From Flagellimonas sp. S3867 (GTDB lineage: Bacteria > Bacteroidota > Bacteroidia > Flavobacteriales > Flavobacteriaceae), in the NCBI RefSeq assembly GCF_014698935.1, contig NZ_JACVMN010000004.1, positions 62,001 to 126,000 of the forward strand: a DNA stretch of 64,000 bases. The letters run 5' to 3'. The notes under the pieces are model-generated. The model was given only the letters and a program-made list of their open reading frames with translations. It ran no database searches and was not told the origin of the DNA. The position numbers and the translations under genes are program-made. Shown here piece by piece: positions 45,217 through 54,092 of the stretch (the first letter of the stretch is position 1; each line of letters begins with the position of its first letter).

Positions 45217-46479
45217 ATGAACCAACTACCATTTACCGAAGACACCGTAATCTTCGGTCTCCTTTGTCTTTGTTTAGGTTTTGTTTTTTATACTTCTTCC
45301 ATAAAAAGAGGTTTTTGGAAAAAGTTTTACGCCATTGTTCCCACGGTGCTCATGTGTTACTTATTGCCGGCAATCCTTGCAAGCACAGGGATTGTAGATG
45401 AAACCAAATCCCAAACCTATTATATTGCGAGTCGATATTTACTGCCTGCGGCTCTTATTCTAATGACGCTGAGTATCGATTTAAAAGCCATTGCGAACCT
45501 TGGTTCCAAAGCTTTGATCATGTTTTTGACCGGTACGGCTGGAATTATTATTGGAGGTCCAGTTGCTATTCTCATTGTTTCCATTTTTTCTCCGGAAACA
45601 GTCGGGGGAAATGGTTTCGATGCTGTTTGGCGCGGACTTTCCACAATCGCTGGTAGCTGGATAGGTGGCGGGGCAAATCAAGCGGCCATGTTAGAAGTCT
45701 TCCAATACAACCCAAAAGAATTCTCAAAAATGGTGCTGGTCGATATTGTAATGGCCAATCTATGGATGGCCATTCTTTTGTTGGGAATAGGTAAGACCAA
45801 AAAGATTGATCGTTGGCTCAAGGCCGACACCTCTTCTATTGAAGAATTAAAGGAAAAAGTGTCTACCCATACAGCAAAAATTGCCAGGGTAACTTCGCTC
45901 CATGATTTTATGATGATGCTTCTATATGCTTTTGCAGGAGTAGGAATTGCGCATTTTTTAGGGCATCACTTTGCTGGATTTCTGGAAAACAATTTTGAGG
46001 TTATCCGAAACAAAGAAAAAATATTGTCATCCTTAGGCTCTAAATTTCTATGGATGGTTGTGTTTGCTACTGCCATTGGTATTGGACTTTCCTTTACAAA
46101 GGCTAAAAACTACGAAGGAGCTGGAGCCAGTAAAGTTGGCGGCATGTTCATTTATATTCTTGTGGCGACCATCGGAATGAAAATGGATTTAGGCCGGGTG
46201 ATGGAAAACCCAGGTTTAATAGTGGTCGGACTTATTTGGATTACTATACATGCAGGTCTTTTGATTTTGGTTGCCAAACTCATAAAAGCACCTTACTTCT
46301 TTCTTGCCGTCGGAAGTCAGGCCAATGTTGGAGGTGCAGCTTCAGCGCCTGTTGTAGCAGCCGAGTTTCACCCGTCTTTGACATCCGTGGGCATATTGCT
46401 TGCAGTATTTGGTTACGTGGTTGGTACGGCCGGGGCCTATTTATGTGCTTTACTGATGGAAGTGGCTTCAACAATGTAG
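45217..46479 (+). CDS. DUF819 family integral membrane protein
   Basis: A 420-aa protein with about ten membrane segments. Motifs such as GRGLSTIAGSWIGGGANQAAM-like (here WRGLSTIAGSWIGGGANQ) and ANVGGAASAPVVAAEFHPSL are characteristic of the DUF819 (YjcL-like) family. It is probably a transporter of unknown substrate, and pairs of internal repeats suggest an inverted-repeat transporter fold. It follows the HAD phosphatase and may share its transcript. Confidence 0.9.
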   Translation: MNQLPFTEDTVIFGLLCLCLGFVFYTSSIKRGFWKKFYAIVPTVLMCYLLPAILASTGIVDETKSQTYYIASRYLLPAALILMTLSIDLKAIANLGSKALIMFLTGTAGIIIGGPVAILIVSIFSPETVGGNGFDAVWRGLSTIAGSWIGGGANQAAMLEVFQYNPKEFSKMVLVDIVMANLWMAILLLGIGKTKKIDRWLKADTSSIEELKEKVSTHTAKIARVTSLHDFMMMLLYAFAGVGIAHFLGHHFAGFLENNFEVIRNKEKILSSLGSKFLWMVVFATAIGIGLSFTKAKNYEGAGASKVGGMFIYILVATIGMKMDLGRVMENPGLIVVGLIWITIHAGLLILVAKLIKAPYFFLAVGSQANVGGAASAPVVAAEFHPSLTSVGILLAVFGYVVGTAGAYLCALLMEVASTM

Positions 46480-46636
46480 ATGTAACGGCAAATACTTATC
46501 ATTTTCGTCGATTCATCAACCCAAAACCGGCTTACATAAAACGGCCGCCTATATGAATTGAGTCTTGCCATACCTTGGTCAATAATGACAAATTGCAGCT
46601 AAACGTTTTAGCAACGGCAATTTCCAATATTGGTCC

Positions 46637-47530
46637 ATGGAAAGCGGCAAATTCATATCAAATAATAACAAAGGAATAAGTTTGCTTTTATTTTTGTTCT
46701 ATGTTCTGTCTTGTGTGATTTATTATCTATTTTCAACAAACACCTCTCCAACGGATAATACTTGGATAGATTTTTATAACATGTCCTCCAAAAATTCCCT
46801 CACCTATACCCATGCAGAAGATTTGTTGAAATTGGCACTTGATCATAATCCAAATAATGAGCAATTACATTCCAATTTAGAAGCGCTGCAAAACCTACAG
46901 CGGGCCTCACAAGTTTTGGAGCACCATCTTAGAACTGCTTGCCAACAAGAACCGAACAATCTGCAATATCTAAACAATCATGCAAGGTTTTTGCTTACAG
47001 AAGGCAAGTATTCAGAAGCTGAAGAACATTTGATAAAAGCAATTGCTATTTCTCCCGCTTTTGGTGAATCCGAAAGTTTATTGATGGAGGTCTATCATCA
47101 AACACAGCATTGGGAGCAACTTGAAAAACTGGCGAAAGAGGTAATACGAAGTAAAACCAATATCGACCATTCCCTAAAGTATTTAGAGATTGCGCAGAGA
47201 AAGAAAACCGTTCTCACAATCTTAGAGGAAGAAACCAGAAACAATCCTTCAGCCACAAATCATCTTAAGTTAAGTAAGGAGCTCTACGTTCAAAAAAGAT
47301 ATGCCCAAGCTTTTCATCATACGAGCACGGCAATTCAAAAGCAAGAAAACCTTCCGGATGCCCAGCTACAATTAGGATTGACCTATTATAAACTTGGTGA
47401 ATCGCAAAAAGCCATTAAAACCATAAAAACTGGATTGCATTTGGATTCAGATTTCCAATCAATTCGAAAAAGTTTGGCTCTTTTGGAAGATTATCAATTG
47501 GAATCTGAAATAGCATACCATCCTTTATAG
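46637..47530 (+). CDS. TPR-repeat protein with N-terminal membrane anchor
   Basis: A 297-aa protein: a short hydrophilic start, one hydrophobic segment (~12-33), then helical repeats resembling TPRs (LTYTHAEDLLKLALDHNPNN, ARFLLTEGKYSEAEEHLIKAIAISP, LQLGLTYYKLGESQKAIKTIKTGL). The repeats indicate a protein-interaction scaffold outside the cytoplasmic membrane. Function is unknown. A small secreted protein gene follows after 14 bases. Confidence 0.77.
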   Translation: MESGKFISNNNKGISLLLFLFYVLSCVIYYLFSTNTSPTDNTWIDFYNMSSKNSLTYTHAEDLLKLALDHNPNNEQLHSNLEALQNLQRASQVLEHHLRTACQQEPNNLQYLNNHARFLLTEGKYSEAEEHLIKAIAISPAFGESESLLMEVYHQTQHWEQLEKLAKEVIRSKTNIDHSLKYLEIAQRKKTVLTILEEETRNNPSATNHLKLSKELYVQKRYAQAFHHTSTAIQKQENLPDAQLQLGLTYYKLGESQKAIKTIKTGLHLDSDFQSIRKSLALLEDYQLESEIAYHPL

Positions 47531-47544
47531 GCGAAAAAACAATT

Positions 47545-47961
47545 ATGAAATATCTTTTTATCTTTTTAATGGTCACTACCCAAATTTGGTTTGTAACCGA
47601 TAACACTTATAACCAATTTGCAGGAAAGTGGGTTGCAGAAGATCATGTAAAAATTGAATATTTCCTTTTTGACGATAATGGATATGCCGAATTTGCAGCA
47701 AATGGGCAGATTTTTGGGGGAAAAGAGTTTCTTTTTCGTGGAGAAAAAGGAAAAATGACTTATGAAATTTCCCATAACATTGATGACACTTATTATCTTG
47801 ATTTTATAATTACAAATATTGAAACTGAGGAGAACGCCAAATTGCTATGTATATTAAAGCTAATAGATAGGGACACAATACTGATAGGCACCAACTTTGA
47901 AAATATCAGACCAGAGGAGTTCAACTCAAAAAATTCGATAACACTAAAAAGAGAAAAATGA
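47545..47961 (+). CDS. Small secreted hypothetical protein, 138 aa
   Basis: Begins with a hydrophobic signal-like segment (MKYLFIFLMVTTQIWFV), followed by a beta-rich domain (FAGKWVAEDHVKIEYFLFDDNGYAEFAANGQ) reminiscent of lipocalin-like or copper-resistance NlpE-type beta barrels, though not a clear match to a named family. The base composition looks ordinary. It may be co-transcribed with the TPR gene upstream. I do not assign a function. Confidence 0.65.
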   Translation: MKYLFIFLMVTTQIWFVTDNTYNQFAGKWVAEDHVKIEYFLFDDNGYAEFAANGQIFGGKEFLFRGEKGKMTYEISHNIDDTYYLDFIITNIETEENAKLLCILKLIDRDTILIGTNFENIRPEEFNSKNSITLKREK

Positions 47962-48073
47962 GACACATAGCATAAAAGAGATTCCTAAAACATAAGAGTC
48001 TCTTAAAAGTATAAGCTAATAAAAACACTAGATTTTCCTTATTGGAATTATTTTCGGTTATATAATCCATAAA

Positions 48074-48081
48074 TATTTTTG
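48074..48081 (+). promoter_or_regulatory. Candidate -7 box (TATTTTTG) for DUF4369 lipoprotein
   Basis: TAnnTTTG match 25 bases before the ATG at 48107. No TTG lies at the expected -33 distance. Confidence 0.38.
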
Positions 48082-48106
48082 ATATTTGCCTCGCTAAAAT
48101 TATAAA

Positions 48107-48799
48107 ATGAAGAGGATTTTATTTCTATTGGGTATCACAATATTTGTTGCTTCATGTGATTCAAACACTGGCAATACCATGACCGTGTCAGGTAATATCA
48201 AAGGGCTTAAAAAAGGTACTTTGTTTTTACAGCATTTTCAAGATTCTGCATTGGTTGCCTTGGATTCGTTGGAGATTGAAGGTGATGGCAACTTTGCTTT
48301 TTCCGAAGAAGTGGAAAGTCCTGAAGTATTTTACCTCTACCTAAAAAAACAGGACAATAACGACATCAATGATCGTATTATCTTTTTCGGGGAATCAGGG
48401 GAAATTACCATCAACACATCCTGGAATACCTTTGATATTGATCCTGAAATATATGGTTCTGAAAGTCATGAAAAGTTTGAGGAATTCAATGCTATGATTT
48501 CCAACTTCAATATCAAGGAATTGGAGCTTATCCAACAAGCTCAGTCTACAGAGAATCCGGAAGAATCAATTTCACTGGATTCATTGCAAAAAACAATAGA
48601 TCGCAACATTATCTCACGATATCGATACATCCTCAATTTTGGTTTAAACAATGGAGATTCTCATGTGACGCCTTATGTGTTATTGACACAGGCTAATGAT
48701 GCCAATCCGAAATACTTGGATTCGATTTATGGAACCCTGTCCACAGAAGTAGCTGCTTCCAAATATGGAAAAGCCCTTAAAAATTACTTAGGTAAATAA
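48107..48799 (+). CDS. DUF4369 domain lipoprotein
   Basis: A 230-aa predicted lipoprotein (MKRILFLLGITIFVASCDSNTG, lipobox VASC, Cys17). The N-terminal DUF4369 domain (~25-125) opens MTVSGNIKGLKKGTLFLQHF and includes YLYLKKQD and RIIFFGESGEITINTSW. In Bacteroidota this domain usually precedes a TlpA-type thioredoxin domain; here the protein ends without a CXXC, so it is the short form. Probably periplasmic, of unknown role. Confidence 0.85.
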   Translation: MKRILFLLGITIFVASCDSNTGNTMTVSGNIKGLKKGTLFLQHFQDSALVALDSLEIEGDGNFAFSEEVESPEVFYLYLKKQDNNDINDRIIFFGESGEITINTSWNTFDIDPEIYGSESHEKFEEFNAMISNFNIKELELIQQAQSTENPEESISLDSLQKTIDRNIISRYRYILNFGLNNGDSHVTPYVLLTQANDANPKYLDSIYGTLSTEVAASKYGKALKNYLGK

Positions 48800-48806
48800 A
48801 TTGAAC

Positions 48807-49079
48807 TTAGTTGGAAAGCTTGTTCAGCTGTTCAATTAGCTTCGTGGCTTTGTCTTCCAGTTGAACCCGTATATCCTTAAAATGCGCTTTACTGTTGTCC
48901 ACATCCTTCTGGTGTATTTTACCCATAAGATCATCAAAAACGGAAATGGCTTTGTCTATAAGAGCATTCCCTTCTTTTGAGTTAACATTATTGGAGCCTG
49001 CTTCCCAAAGGTAAACCGCTTCAATGATATCTCCCAAAACAAAATTGACGTCTTTTTTTAGATCACGAATACTTGCCAT
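48807..49079 (-). CDS. Conserved hypothetical helical protein, 90 aa
   Basis: A small acidic all-helical protein (MASIRDLKKDVNFVLGDIIEAVYLW, KAISVFDDLMGKIHQKDVDN, LEDKATKLIEQLNKL) without signal peptide or membrane segment. I recognise it as conserved in Flavobacteriaceae but of no known function. It is last in the minus-strand series idi-queD-manA-this gene, with 25 bases between it and manA. A coiled-coil or histidine-bundle role is possible. Confidence 0.72.
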   Translation of the reverse strand: MASIRDLKKDVNFVLGDIIEAVYLWEAGSNNVNSKEGNALIDKAISVFDDLMGKIHQKDVDNSKAHFKDIRVQLEDKATKLIEQLNKLSN

Positions 49080-49104
49080 ACTGAAATTTTTTTCAAAGGT
49101 AATA

Positions 49105-50073
49105 TTAAATGGTAACTTCTAAAAGTTTTGCACCATTGGTGCTTATTTCAATGAAGGTGCTTGAAGCAGCCACCAAAACGGTTTGACCTTTTTTAATCAA
49201 CGTTTTGCCCCAATCGTTTTTAATTTCGGCTTCTCCTCCCACACACATGAAAATTGTAAATGAATCACGCTCAGATATATCTTGGTATATGGATCTTGTA
49301 AGGTCTAAAATATTGGTTTTAAAATACGGGCAGTCTACCATGGTATTGACCTGGTCACTTTCGGTGGAGTATTTTACCTTGAAGTCGTCCTTTTTAGAAT
49401 AATCTATAGCATCTATCGCAAGCTGCGTATGCAATTCGCGCAAATTACCCTCCTTGTCACGACGATTAAAATCGAATACTCTATACGTAATATCGGAAGT
49501 CTGTTGAATCTCCGCCAACAAAACCCCAGCACCAATAGCATGAATTTTACCTGTGTTGATGAAAAAAGTATCCCCTTCGATAACTTCTTCATAGTTTAAA
49601 AGGTTGAGCAGGCTGTCATTTTCCAAACTCTCCACATATTCTTTTTTGTCAACATCCTTATTGAAGCCAACAATCAGTTGTGCCCCAGGGTCTGCATCCA
49701 TTACATACCACATTTCAGTTTTTCCAAAGGAATCGTGCCTGGTCTTGGCCAATTTATCATTTGGATGAAGTTGTATGGAAAGGTCTTGTTTGGCATCTAT
49801 AAACTTGATAAGAATTGGAAAATTGCTTCCAAAACGTTCCACTACGCTTTTTCCCAATAAATTTTCTGCTTCAGTTGCTATCAAAGTTTTTAATGAAGTT
49901 CCTTTGAGCTCACCTTCCGAGACCTCAGAAATATCACCACTCACTCCTGAAAGCTCCCAACTTTCGCCGGTAATATCACTTTCTATTGGTTTTCCAAGAA
50001 CATCTTTAAGTTTGGTTCCTCCCCAAAGGCGTTCCTTTAGGATAGGTTGAAATTTTAATGGATATAGGGTCAT
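49105..50073 (-). CDS. manA: Mannose-6-phosphate isomerase, class I
   Basis: Zinc enzyme interconverting fructose-6-P and mannose-6-P, feeding GDP-mannose and surface polysaccharide synthesis. The 322-aa short class I form has the opening YPLKFQPILKERLWGGTKL, the zinc ligand motif QLHPND (Q-x-H), EMWYVMDADPGAQ, and FFINTGKIHAIGAGVLLAEIQQTSD. Length is normal for the Bacillus-like short type. It lies 3 bases downstream of queD. Confidence 0.92.
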   Translation of the reverse strand: MTLYPLKFQPILKERLWGGTKLKDVLGKPIESDITGESWELSGVSGDISEVSEGELKGTSLKTLIATEAENLLGKSVVERFGSNFPILIKFIDAKQDLSIQLHPNDKLAKTRHDSFGKTEMWYVMDADPGAQLIVGFNKDVDKKEYVESLENDSLLNLLNYEEVIEGDTFFINTGKIHAIGAGVLLAEIQQTSDITYRVFDFNRRDKEGNLRELHTQLAIDAIDYSKKDDFKVKYSTESDQVNTMVDCPYFKTNILDLTRSIYQDISERDSFTIFMCVGGEAEIKNDWGKTLIKKGQTVLVAASSTFIEISTNGAKLLEVTI

Positions 50074-50076
50074 TTT

Positions 50077-50484
50077 TTAGCCGGAATAGGTTACAAAGTT
50101 ACGAGGTGTTTCATAAAGCACCACCTCCAATTTATTGGTTTGTTCAATATGGGGTCTAAGTTTATCCCAGATGACCACAGCAATATTTTCTGCAGTCGGA
50201 TTTAAATTCTTAAACTCGGGAACATCCGTATTAAGATTTTTATGATCTAATGCTTCCTCCACATGTTCCTTGATCAAGTCCTTGAGTACTTTCAAATCCA
50301 TCACAAATCCGGTTTCCTTATCTATCTCTCCCTCTACGCTTACAATAAGATCGTAATTATGACCATGGTAGTTGGGATAACTGCATTTTCCAAACACCTG
50401 TTGGTTTTTTTCTTCATCCCAATCTCTTCGGAATAACCTGTGCGCGGCGTTAAAACTCGCCTTTCTGCTAACCTTTATGCTCAT
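50077..50484 (-). CDS. queD: 6-carboxytetrahydropterin synthase / PTPS family
   Basis: A 135-aa pterin enzyme of the QueD/PTPS fold, in the queuosine or tetrahydropterin pathway. Zinc-binding histidines are in FNAAHRL and YHGHNYDL, with the catalytic cysteine in FGKCSYPNYHGHNY; the C-terminal catalytic part includes LDHKNLN and PTAENIAVVIWDKL. It overlaps the idi gene by 4 bases (ATGA), indicating translational coupling to isoprenoid synthesis genes, a pairing without an obvious functional link. Confidence 0.9.
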   Translation of the reverse strand: MSIKVSRKASFNAAHRLFRRDWDEEKNQQVFGKCSYPNYHGHNYDLIVSVEGEIDKETGFVMDLKVLKDLIKEHVEEALDHKNLNTDVPEFKNLNPTAENIAVVIWDKLRPHIEQTNKLEVVLYETPRNFVTYSG

Positions 50485-51014
50485 ATTTTCGAATTGGCGT
50501 TGGTTATGTGATCATAAAAGCGGTCAAAAATAATTTTGAACCAAGCGGTATACTGATTTGGATTTACGGTAATGTCGTTTTTAATATCCGATGGATACAT
50601 CCACTTCCATGCCTCAACCTCTTCTATGTTTATCTTTGGAGAATCTTCATAACTCCCTAGCATTACATGATCCAGTTCATGTTCGGTAAGACCATTATCA
50701 AAAGGTGCTTTGTAGATAAAAGAAAATAATTCTTTAAGTTCGGTTTGAAAGCCCATTTCTTCTTGTAACCGTCTTTTTCCTGCTTCAATATTGTTTTCTC
50801 CTTCTCTTTGGTGACTACAACAGGTATTGGTCCATAACAAAGGGGAGTGATATTTATCTTTCGCTCTCTGTTGTAACATGGTCTGCCCTTTGTGGTTCAT
50901 AATAAACACGGAAAAAGCTCTATGCAAAACCGCTTTTTCATGGGCTTCCAGTTTTGGCATTACACCAATGGGCTCATCGGCTTCGTTGACCAAAATCACA
51001 TTTTCCTCTTCCAT
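50481..51014 (-). CDS. idi: Isopentenyl-diphosphate delta-isomerase, type 1
   Basis: Converts IPP to DMAPP for isoprenoid synthesis and thus feeds the carotenoid pathway encoded at 1-2417. The 177-aa protein is a Nudix-fold type 1 enzyme: catalytic Cys66 in NTCCSHQ, glutamate-bearing Nudix segment REGENNIEAGKRRLQEEMG, and the second active-site glutamate in LTEHELDHVMLG. Type 1 is the usual form in Flavobacteriaceae. TATTTTTG-N4-ATG places a promoter -7 box so close that the transcript may start at the ATG itself. Confidence 0.95.
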   Translation of the reverse strand: MEEENVILVNEADEPIGVMPKLEAHEKAVLHRAFSVFIMNHKGQTMLQQRAKDKYHSPLLWTNTCCSHQREGENNIEAGKRRLQEEMGFQTELKELFSFIYKAPFDNGLTEHELDHVMLGSYEDSPKINIEEVEAWKWMYPSDIKNDITVNPNQYTAWFKIIFDRFYDHITNANSKI

Positions 51015-51018
51015 GGAG

Positions 51019-51026
51019 CAAAAATA
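51019..51026 (-). promoter_or_regulatory. Candidate -7 box (TATTTTTG) of the idi operon, leaderless distance
   Basis: Exact TAnnTTTG match with its last base 4 bases before the idi ATG, the same spacing as at 9322-9329. No TTG lies 17-23 bases upstream. Confidence 0.45.
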
Positions 51027-51085
51027 TGACGTTTGTCAGGAATTATTTGGATGTGTAGGCTAAAATGTTCTTAAACTTGGGAATT

Positions 51086-52018
51086 CTAAAAGAATCGAGG
51101 AGATTTTAAATTACCCACATTCTTAAGAAAATCGTATCTCAATATAATTTCAAAAGACCCATCGTTGAAGGTTGCTGCTCCTAAATCCGTGATTTCACGA
51201 TCATAGGCAATACCAATGAACATTTCGTCGGATAATCGGAACCCAACTAGACCACTAAATGCAGCATCCCAACGGTAAGCAACTCCCCCGACGAACTTTT
51301 CGTTGAGCATAAAATTGGCAGATATATCTGCCTGCAAAGGAGCTCCTTTCACCATTTTTGTCAATATCGTGGGCTTAAATTTCAAGAACGGATTCAAATC
51401 CCACACATATCCCGTAATAAAATATAAATTTATCTGCTCTGTCGCTGTAGATATGGAAGCTTCATCAAAATGCGTGGTTTCCAGTAATCGTGGCACCGAA
51501 ATTCCGGTATAAAATCGTTCAGCGTGATAATAGACTCCTGCTCCAATATTTGGAGAAAACTTGTTTTGAATATCCTGTTGTGACTGCAATTGTGGATCTA
51601 TATCAAATTCATCGAGTTCAGAGTATCGGATATCCAGCATATGAGCGCTTCCTTTTAATCCGAAACTAAGTTTCCCATCTACTGAAGTGCGGATGGTATA
51701 TGAAAAATCAACATCAAAGTAAGTCTCAGAAGTTGGTCCTATCTTATCATTTACCACAGAAATCCCCAAACCAACACCTCTATAACCCAAAGGAGTATGT
51801 ATGTTCAAGGTCTGCGTTTCAGGAGCTCCATCCAATCCCAACCATTGGTTGCGATATAACCCTGCAATGCTTAAATGCCCTCTTGAACCGGCATAGGCCG
51901 GATTCACACTTACGGTATTGTACATATACTGGGTATATTGGGCATCTTGCTGTGCTTGGACCATAATTCCAAAACCAAATACCACTATTGATATCAGTAA
52001 TCTAATTTTCTTTGCCAT
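51086..52018 (-). CDS. PorP/SprF-family type IX secretion membrane protein
   Basis: A 310-aa outer-membrane barrel protein of the PorP/SprF family, which supports surface attachment or secretion of partner T9SS cargo (SprF serves SprB in Flavobacterium johnsoniae gliding). Signal peptide ends VQAQ; the family signature follows at once: QYTQYMYNTVSVNPAYAGSRG and RNQWLGLDGAPETQTLNIHTP. It sits 29 bases after the gene for a type B T9SS-sorted protein and downstream of a giant repeat protein, its likely cargo. ATG 52018 begins the signal peptide. Confidence 0.94.
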   Translation of the reverse strand: MAKKIRLLISIVVFGFGIMVQAQQDAQYTQYMYNTVSVNPAYAGSRGHLSIAGLYRNQWLGLDGAPETQTLNIHTPLGYRGVGLGISVVNDKIGPTSETYFDVDFSYTIRTSVDGKLSFGLKGSAHMLDIRYSELDEFDIDPQLQSQQDIQNKFSPNIGAGVYYHAERFYTGISVPRLLETTHFDEASISTATEQINLYFITGYVWDLNPFLKFKPTILTKMVKGAPLQADISANFMLNEKFVGGVAYRWDAAFSGLVGFRLSDEMFIGIAYDREITDLGAATFNDGSFEIILRYDFLKNVGNLKSPRFF

Positions 52019-52046
52019 ATCCCTTCTTTCCACAGTGCAGTAATCT

Positions 52047-54068
52047 TTATCTGTTAATGTATAGGTAACCAGAAAGTTGTTTCATGTTTCCGTTGGGGTC
52101 TTCATAATCTATAATATAGAAATATGTACCCACCGGAAGCTTGTTGTCTTTGTTAACCGTTACCCTTCCTTCGGAAGTGCCGTCAAAGACATTTCCGCTG
52201 GTGTTGTAGGCCTTGGTCATATAGACCTGCACACCCCACCTGTTATAAATTTTTACTGTGTTGTTTGGATAATCTTCTAAATTTCTGATGGTGAGCACAT
52301 CGTGTATGCCATCACCATTTGGCGTTATTACATTTATAACATCGATTGGATCTACTTGCGTTGGCCCTAGGTCTGGATCTAGATAGTTTGGTATTCCATC
52401 TTCGTCAGAATCATCATTGGCGTAGTTTCCATCGAGATCTATGTCTTCGTCTATAGTTTCAATACCGTCATCATCGTCATCTGAGTCTCTATAATCCAAT
52501 TCACCATCGGAGTCAGTATCCATTAAGTTGGTGCTTGGGTCATCAATCTCATCATTGACATCTATGTCGATTACAGTACTGCCTTCATAGGCGTCATCAA
52601 GACCGTCATTATCTTTATCCGAGCCAATAATAGTTACATCTGCTATTCCATCTTGATTTTGGTCATGTCCTTCTATATTATCAGGAATATTGTCATCATC
52701 ACTGTCTAGATCAACATAATCTGGAATCCCATCACCTTCGGTATCAACTGGAATCAAACCAATATTTCCACCATTTTCATAAGCATCGTCAAGTCCATTA
52801 TCATTGGTATCCACCAAACTTGGTGCAATATATCCGATTGTGGGTTGAGCTTCCACATTATCGGGGATACCGTCATTATCGCTATCAATATCCAGGTAAT
52901 CAGGAATTCCATCTACATCGGTATCGGTAGGGTTGGTCGACGGATCATTGTCGTTATCAGTATTTAAATCTTCAAAACTGTCAACAATACCATCGTTATC
53001 GGCATCCAAGTTGACTGACGGAACGTTCACCAATATGGTTACCGTAGCTGTACTGCAATTTCCACTAGTATCACAAATCGTATAGTCAAAGGAATCCGGT
53101 CCTAAATACCCAGGATCCGGAGTATATGTTATAAAATCGTCAGATGGATTGCCCGGCGTGCCATTATCATTGATTACCAAAACACCATTTGTTGGTGTAG
53201 TTGATGTCAATGTTCCAGCAGTAGGAAGGTCATTATCGTTGGCCAAAATATCGATATCTATTGGAACATCTTGATCTGTGGCCACTGAGTCATCCAATGC
53301 ATCCACTATAGGAAGTACATCAACTGTTACCGTTGCTGTGCTACATGCTCCGGTAGATGTACAAACCGTATAGTCAAAAGTATCTGTTCCATTATAATCT
53401 GCATTCGGAGTGTAGGTAACTATATCATCCGATGGGTCATTAGGAGTTCCATTATCGTTAATGGATACTGTTCCATTTGCAGGATTTGTTGTCGTAAGGG
53501 TGCCTGTGGAAGGTAAGTCGGTGTCATTGGCATAAATTGGAACCACTACCGAACTGTCTTCATCCACAGCAATCAAATCATCAACAAGTGTCGCAGCCTC
53601 AATCATACAAACTACCGTGAATCTTGGAAGTTCGCTTGTATTTCCAGCTTTTGTAATTGTTGCTGTATATCTGGCCACCGCAGCGGTGCTTGTCACAGTA
53701 GGTTGTGTCTGATCTCCAGCCAAGGGAGGACTCCAACTAACCGCAGCTCCTGAAGGAATACTTGCAGAAATATCCATCGTCACCTGGTTATCCGGCGCTC
53801 TACAATCCGTTAAAATAAAGTACCCTGTTGCATTGGAGCCGCAAAGGGTTCCATCATAGGTTGCAAAATAAACCCCTGGCTGAGTGGCTTCATAAAAGGA
53901 ATTGGTGCTTAATACCGTTCCCAAATCCGAAGCTTCAAACCACTGGTAATTACTCTCGCCTCCTCCACTTGGGGCTTGCAGTAAAAACTGAGCACTTGCA
54001 GCGTTCATACCAAAGAGAAGTACGAACAACCCTATAAATAAAGACTTATGTAGAATATTTGATTTCAA
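52047..54068 (-). CDS. T9SS type B sorting-domain surface protein with cadherin-like and TSP3 repeats
   Basis: A 673-aa secreted protein: signal peptide (~1-26), an Ig-like N-terminal region (~30-165), two cadherin-like domains (~166-250, ~251-345; AVDEDSSVVVPIYANDTDLP, FDYTVC), an Asp-rich calcium-binding stretch resembling thrombospondin type 3 repeats (~350-575; DADNDGIVDSFED, DSDNDGIPDNVEA), and a C-terminal type B (gliding-motility-associated) sorting domain (~580-673; ITPNGDGIHDVLTIRN, KIYNRWGVQVY, GTYFYIIDY). It lies 24 bases downstream of the giant repeat protein and 29 bases upstream of the PorP/SprF gene. Confidence 0.93.
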   Translation of the reverse strand: MKSNILHKSLFIGLFVLLFGMNAASAQFLLQAPSGGGESNYQWFEASDLGTVLSTNSFYEATQPGVYFATYDGTLCGSNATGYFILTDCRAPDNQVTMDISASIPSGAAVSWSPPLAGDQTQPTVTSTAAVARYTATITKAGNTSELPRFTVVCMIEAATLVDDLIAVDEDSSVVVPIYANDTDLPSTGTLTTTNPANGTVSINDNGTPNDPSDDIVTYTPNADYNGTDTFDYTVCTSTGACSTATVTVDVLPIVDALDDSVATDQDVPIDIDILANDNDLPTAGTLTSTTPTNGVLVINDNGTPGNPSDDFITYTPDPGYLGPDSFDYTICDTSGNCSTATVTILVNVPSVNLDADNDGIVDSFEDLNTDNDNDPSTNPTDTDVDGIPDYLDIDSDNDGIPDNVEAQPTIGYIAPSLVDTNDNGLDDAYENGGNIGLIPVDTEGDGIPDYVDLDSDDDNIPDNIEGHDQNQDGIADVTIIGSDKDNDGLDDAYEGSTVIDIDVNDEIDDPSTNLMDTDSDGELDYRDSDDDDDGIETIDEDIDLDGNYANDDSDEDGIPNYLDPDLGPTQVDPIDVINVITPNGDGIHDVLTIRNLEDYPNNTVKIYNRWGVQVYMTKAYNTSGNVFDGTSEGRVTVNKDNKLPVGTYFYIIDYEDPNGNMKQLSGYLYINR

Positions 54069-54092
54069 CTTTTTATATAGTCTTTATTATTA

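Noticed and set aside
46236-46556. 106-codon plus-strand frame overlapping the end of the DUF819 gene
   Set aside because: It lies out of frame inside a clear transporter gene and the translation resembles no protein.
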